The notes below the pieces were generated by a model. That model ran no database searches, was not told the origin of the DNA, and was given only the letters and a program-made list of their open reading frames with translations. Shown here one piece after another: positions 59,722 through 64,000 of a stretch of DNA of 64,000 nucleotides (position 1 is its first letter; every line of letters starts with the position of its first letter). The translations under genes and the position numbers were made by a program. The DNA is from Epinephelus fuscoguttatus (taxonomy: Eukaryota > Chordata > Actinopteri > Perciformes > Serranidae). The stretch is from positions 17,776,954-17,840,953 of the forward strand of contig NC_064775.1 of NCBI RefSeq assembly GCF_011397635.1. Reading direction: 5' to 3'.

Positions 59722-61960
59722 TCCCTTCATTCACAAGAGTGTGTGAAAGATTGACAAGCAGACAAACAGATGGGAGGAGAGCTGGAGAGACAGCAGGGAG
59801 AGGGAAAATCAATACATAATGTCACAAGACGTTCATTTTTGATCGCATTTCACTGATACTTTGACACAGTATAAATGGTGTTCACCACGTATTTATTCAT
59901 TATTAAACACTCCTTTAGGAGTCAGCTGTAGATGTGTGTGTTTTCCTCAAGTAACCTCATTAAAAAATCCACCATCAAAATGGTGAAGCATTCTGCAAAT
60001 CCTACCATGATCAGATTGAATGAGTTTTCCAAAAATGAGGCTTTTCTGACAGCTGACCTGCAACAGACTGTAATCCACAAATATATTAATGTTTTTTTCT
60101 TACAGTGAAGGCTGGTGAAAAGAGATTAAAAGGAATACATCAAAATAAAACAAATAGGACCTACATATGGCATACAGCATACAGTAGGTGCAACTCAGGC
60201 TAGATAAAAGGATGTAGCCTCGCTAAAATAGTCCCTAATTTACATGCATTTCTTCTATTAAGTTATTTGATTTTACTGTATAATGTTATGACAGCTCTAT
60301 TTTGTAGTGTACGCAACATGATTAATTATTAAACATTTTCAAAGTGGTTCGATATTAAGCCAAACACCACTAAGTGTAGCACTTGGCTCAGCATGCTATT
60401 CCTCCCACATCACATTAAGTGATGTCATAGCTTTCGCTCTCATTGAAGCGATGATGCCTATGTGTTGTCTTGAGATCGAGTTACATTTGTGTGTGGAACA
60501 TAGCTAAGTTACCTGGCTAGCTAGCTAGGTGTTGGTGATGTCTTTCAAGCAGGATGAGGGTTCACTTAGCAGTTTCACTTAAAATGAAATACTACAACGA
60601 CAAACTTCGACCTATTGGACTTGCAAAATTATATTTCAAATTGACAAACATCATATGTCTAATTCATGGCACAATTAAAAAGGCATCACAAAATTACTTG
60701 TATCTTACTGTTGACTACCATGCATATTTTTTCCAAGGGTTCTTTGCCTCTCTATGAGACTCGACTCTGTTTCTACCTCTGCTGCCAGCTTAACGGTGGA
60801 ACAACAATGCCCTCCATTTCCTTGTTTGTACATTTTAGCAAGAATAACAAGCTGCAACATTCCCGTCTTGAACAGGCTGTATTAAAGGGGCTTAAGAGAG
60901 CCCTCTTGTCTCATCACCTCAAAAAACACATGAATTTTCTTGTAAACAAATACAACGTGCAGGATGCGTATCTTCCCCCCCTCTTACCTCGAATGAATTT
61001 TGATCTCCTTCCTGTTGTGCTTAGCTCAGCATTAAATTGTGGCTCTGTTACTCCACACCCCTAATCAACAGTCAATAATTGGGGCTTTAGGAAAAACAAT
61101 AAGTATTGTAACATATGCCTCTCCAATCCATAGATATTTCAATCAATTGCGTCTCTCTCTTCAGCTTTTTTTCTGGACAATAATTTTGTATATTGTTTTT
61201 CATAAAGCAATATTGTCAGTAGGGGAATATCAATATCGCCCAACCCTACCATATATGCACATTTAACCATATTTCTCATCCCACTTTTCCTTCAGTCATG
61301 CTGTAATTGGGAATTTACCAATGTTTGTTCAAGATTTTTTCATAAGTAAACAAAAAAGATAAATGATAAATAATATATATGCGTGAATTCCACTCGACAG
61401 TGCCTCTGTATCTAAATGAAAACGTAACCACATTATTGGAACATAAAGAAAAATGAAGACGTTCAGGCTGTTCCAATAATATGAATGAATGACTGAATTA
61501 GCTGTAAATATCTTAATTTGCAAGTTAATGATGGATTACCACACACCGACTGACAGACTGCGCAGAAAAATGGTAAGTAGAAAGTTAAATCGAGCGACGG
61601 CAGATGCTGATGACATCATCGCTGCTCAGGTTCACTAATCTCACCATCATATGGACTTCCTTAATCCTACACAAGTACACAGACACACGCTCAATGAACT
61701 TGTTCACACTGACTGCCTTCTTCTTGGGCTGAAATGCTGCACACACACCATCACTTCTGCGTGCACGTGTAAATGTGTCACATGGTGTATTGCTTGAATG
61801 GTTATCTTGGTAGATGGGGTGTGGATTGTTGTCATGGCAACTAAGTAAAGGGGTTAAGATGGCGAGTGCTGTATATGTATGTCTGTTTTTTAACAGGAGT
61901 GTCTCTTTGGGAGTGTGTTACAGTATCATCAATGACTCTCGTCTCGGTCTTAACACACAA

Positions 61961-61962
<2 letters not shown>

Positions 61963-62010
<48 letters not shown>
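61963..62010 (+). repeat. (TG)24 microsatellite
   Basis: Uninterrupted TG units. Confidence 0.95.
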
Positions 62011-62015
<5 letters not shown>

Positions 62016-62409
62016 AGTGAAAACGTCCATCAGGGCTGTCCTCTGTCATCCCTCCCTTCCACGGTAAATCCATCTCTGTGGCTCTGTCATCATTAAGAGG
62101 CAGGGATCGGTCCCCTCAGGCCCTAGAGAGAAATCCATGCTCCCCTGTGTGTATCTGTGTGTCTGGGTGCATGCATTTAAGTGTGTTTATGAAAAAAAAA
62201 AATCCGTCCTGCTTTAAATCCATGCTCATGTTGTTTCATGTGTGTGGCCAGTGAGATGATCCAGCAGGGCTATAAGTGCGGTCTAAATCTAAATTCAGGT
62301 TTTTTTCCCAAAGCAGAAGCTCAGAGGGGATCTGGAAATATTTTACTTTGCATCCAGCGTCATATTGGCCCCCAGAGGCTCCCAGTGCAAATCCATTTCC
62401 ATTCCTCTT

Positions 62410-62411
<2 letters not shown>

Positions 62412-62452
<41 letters not shown>
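62412..62452 (+). repeat. (GT)20 microsatellite
   Basis: Uninterrupted GT units, 400 bp after the previous tract. Confidence 0.95.
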
Positions 62453-62454
<2 letters not shown>

Positions 62455-62791
62455 GGAGAAATCCTTCTGCTCTTTCCTTATTAAGACCAGCCCCTAAAAG
62501 CCCCTTCAGCTCAAATCCTCTCCTTCTTGCGCTCTTCAAACAGGGAAAGGAGAAACACCAGCCTCAGTATATGATTGTGCCCCATCTTTTACAACATTTG
62601 TTTCTATTAATTACATTATTTTGTTTTAAATTACTTTATTCACATTCAAAAACAATCATCCTTGAGTTGCGTTGGTATTAAAAAGTGGCTTCATGATCAT
62701 CAGCTGTTGGGAATGCTTATTTTTTGCCTGGATATACAGCTTTAGCCTCAGTCTTTTAGCAAAATATAATTTATGTAGCCAATAAAGCCTC

Positions 62792-63794
62792 GTTTCCACC
62801 AAGCACTCCAGTTCAGTTGAGCTCAGTTTGTTACACATTAGAATGGTTATTTTTGTGTTTCCATTGTCAAAAGTTGTCGATGGTACCAACACAACCGCTC
62901 CGTTCAGTCCTGTTTTTTTGTTACATGGCTCTGTTGCAGACAGTGTGCCTTTCTGTTTGTGTTGTTGTTTTTTTGTTTTTTGGTGTGTCACATTCCATGT
63001 CATGGACGGGCTGGAAAACGGGTTAGTAAACAGTAGAAAGCACCATTGAGGTCAGTGAAAATGTTACATTGTTTTTTTCTTTTTTTGTATCTCTTGCTGG
63101 TTTAGTCTCTTTTTTAAACTCAGTGAGGACTTACTTGGAAAGATAAGCGCTGCTTGGATAGAGATGGACTGTATTTTCTGGCGGACTGTCATCGCATTGC
63201 ACTTGCAAAGGGGTTAAAATTAGCGCGTCGACGTAGGTGTCGTATTTCCATCAATGCCGATGGAAGCTAATCAGAGCTCGAGCCAATTAACACCCGTGAC
63301 CACTGCAGTCATTTTACCCGGGAGTGAATGCCTTTCCCATTTAATAAAAAAGACAGATGTTAGCAGGTATTGGCGGATGTGGAAAACATACCTAGCACAC
63401 TGATTCGATACTTAAAGGTAAGCTAGAAACAATGCTGTCCGCTGATTGGTCAAGAGAGTCGTCACTCTTGCTCAACAAAGACTCATTGCACAAACCTGCT
63501 ATTTTTAAATATCCCATTGATAGCAACAGAGACTCTAAACACTCCAGCCTGTTCTTTTTGGGTTCTAAAAATGATGGCTGTGGCTCTTTTCTGTGGACAA
63601 GGTTCAGATGTTACATCGCCTATGAAGAGGAAATACAGTGAGAGCTAGATGCAGCAGTGAGTAGCAACAACCCTGCCTCGTTTACGAGTACCGTCTGTGG
63701 TGAGAACGCTAAACAGATTTAGGGTTCAGACACGTGTCCGTATGGGTTACGTATCGATTTTAAGGTTACTATACCGAAAGTGTTTGGTGGAAAC
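62792..63794 (+). mobile_element. TIR-bearing DNA element (about 1.0 kb)
   Basis: The left end, GTTTCCACCAAGCACT, is the inverse of the right end, AGTGTTTGGTGGAAAC (one mismatch). Fish genomes carry a common family starting CGTTTCCACCAAGCAGT. No transposase frame is present and the target duplication is unclear. Confidence 0.6.
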
Positions 63795-64000
63795 ACAGTA
63801 CCCATTTTGAATGGTATTAGGTTTTCACATTCATGCCAATACCGTTATGTTCAGAAAAAAAGATAATTGTTTGGTTTAAGATAAGTAAGTTTGTTACGTA
63901 CACCAGTTAATACAAACCCCCATCTCTATTCTAACATTATGCCGACTTTCTTCTTTGCTCCTGTCATAAATACTATGGCCACTAGAGGTCACCACTGACT

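Larger units (their letters stand above)
58800..62791. other. Intergenic with microsatellites, no gene
   Basis: Three long (TG)n tracts, an AT-rich TAATTAATTAATGATGATTA stretch near 59320, and a cluster of AAATCCAT words at 62066-62396. A chance 132-codon frame (60666-61064) has no recognisable domain. Confidence 0.45.

Noticed and set aside
60666..61064. 132-codon open frame
   Set aside because: No domain and low-complexity surroundings; nearby phrases look repeat-like.
1..64000. CRISPR arrays, operons, bacterial insertion sequences
   Set aside because: Intron-rich vertebrate sequence; no spaced direct-repeat array or prokaryotic gene was seen.

Overview
The window is vertebrate nuclear DNA, almost certainly from a teleost fish. 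The evidence is short coding exons with canonical GT/AG splice sites, long AT-rich introns, many (TG)n tracts, and fish-type mobile elements: L1, L2/Rex-like and RTE-like LINE remnants, Tc1, hAT and Harbinger pieces, and many palindromic TTAA-flanked MITEs. The species cannot be named from sequence alone.

Three protein-coding genes are recognisable. (1) Positions 302-766 (+) hold the last two coding exons of speg, a striated-muscle giant kinase of the titin/obscurin family; the rest lies upstream of the window. (2) ctdsp1 (+) has seven coding exons between 6320 and 21872. They encode a complete 262-residue small CTD phosphatase with the DLDET catalytic motif. The intron between coding exons 4 and 5 carries a clear mir-26b hairpin (about 20389-20461). 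The predicted 3' UTR contains miR-26 seed matches, which suggests a host-gene feedback loop. (3) obsl1 (-) has 24 coding exons from 40420 down to a stop at 26444. They encode about 2211 residues: 22 Ig domains and one fibronectin type III domain. Nearly every domain has its own phase-1/phase-1 exon, and about half the Ig domains lack the canonical cysteine pair. ctdsp1 and obsl1 converge tail to tail. The order speg, ctdsp1, obsl1 matches genes that in human all lie on 2q35.

Layout: 1-300, intron of speg with a LINE remnant; 302-2070, end of speg and its 3' UTR; 2.2-5.2 kb, AGGTCA-rich repeats, a tRNA-derived SINE and an L1 remnant; 5.4-6.3 kb, ctdsp1 promoter and 5' UTR; 6.4-18 kb, ctdsp1 intron 1, with a hAT element inside a palindromic MITE, an L1 tail with a Tc1 end, and a complete TTAA MITE; 18-22 kb, ctdsp1 body with mir-26b; 22-26.4 kb, convergent 3' region with a MITE and an almost perfect 58-bp palindrome; 26.4-41.8 kb, obsl1; 42-64 kb, no gene that I can support, only repeats, MITEs, (TG)n tracts, a Harbinger remnant and a very well-bounded 903-bp hAT element (8-bp target duplication) with a second element nested in it.

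I found no operon-like or prokaryotic system. The points most worth checking are the mir-26b/ctdsp1 loop, the start-stop uORF overlapping the ctdsp1 ATG, the obsl1 Ig array with patterned loss of disulphides, the nested hAT elements, and the nuclear-receptor-like palindromes carried by repeats.
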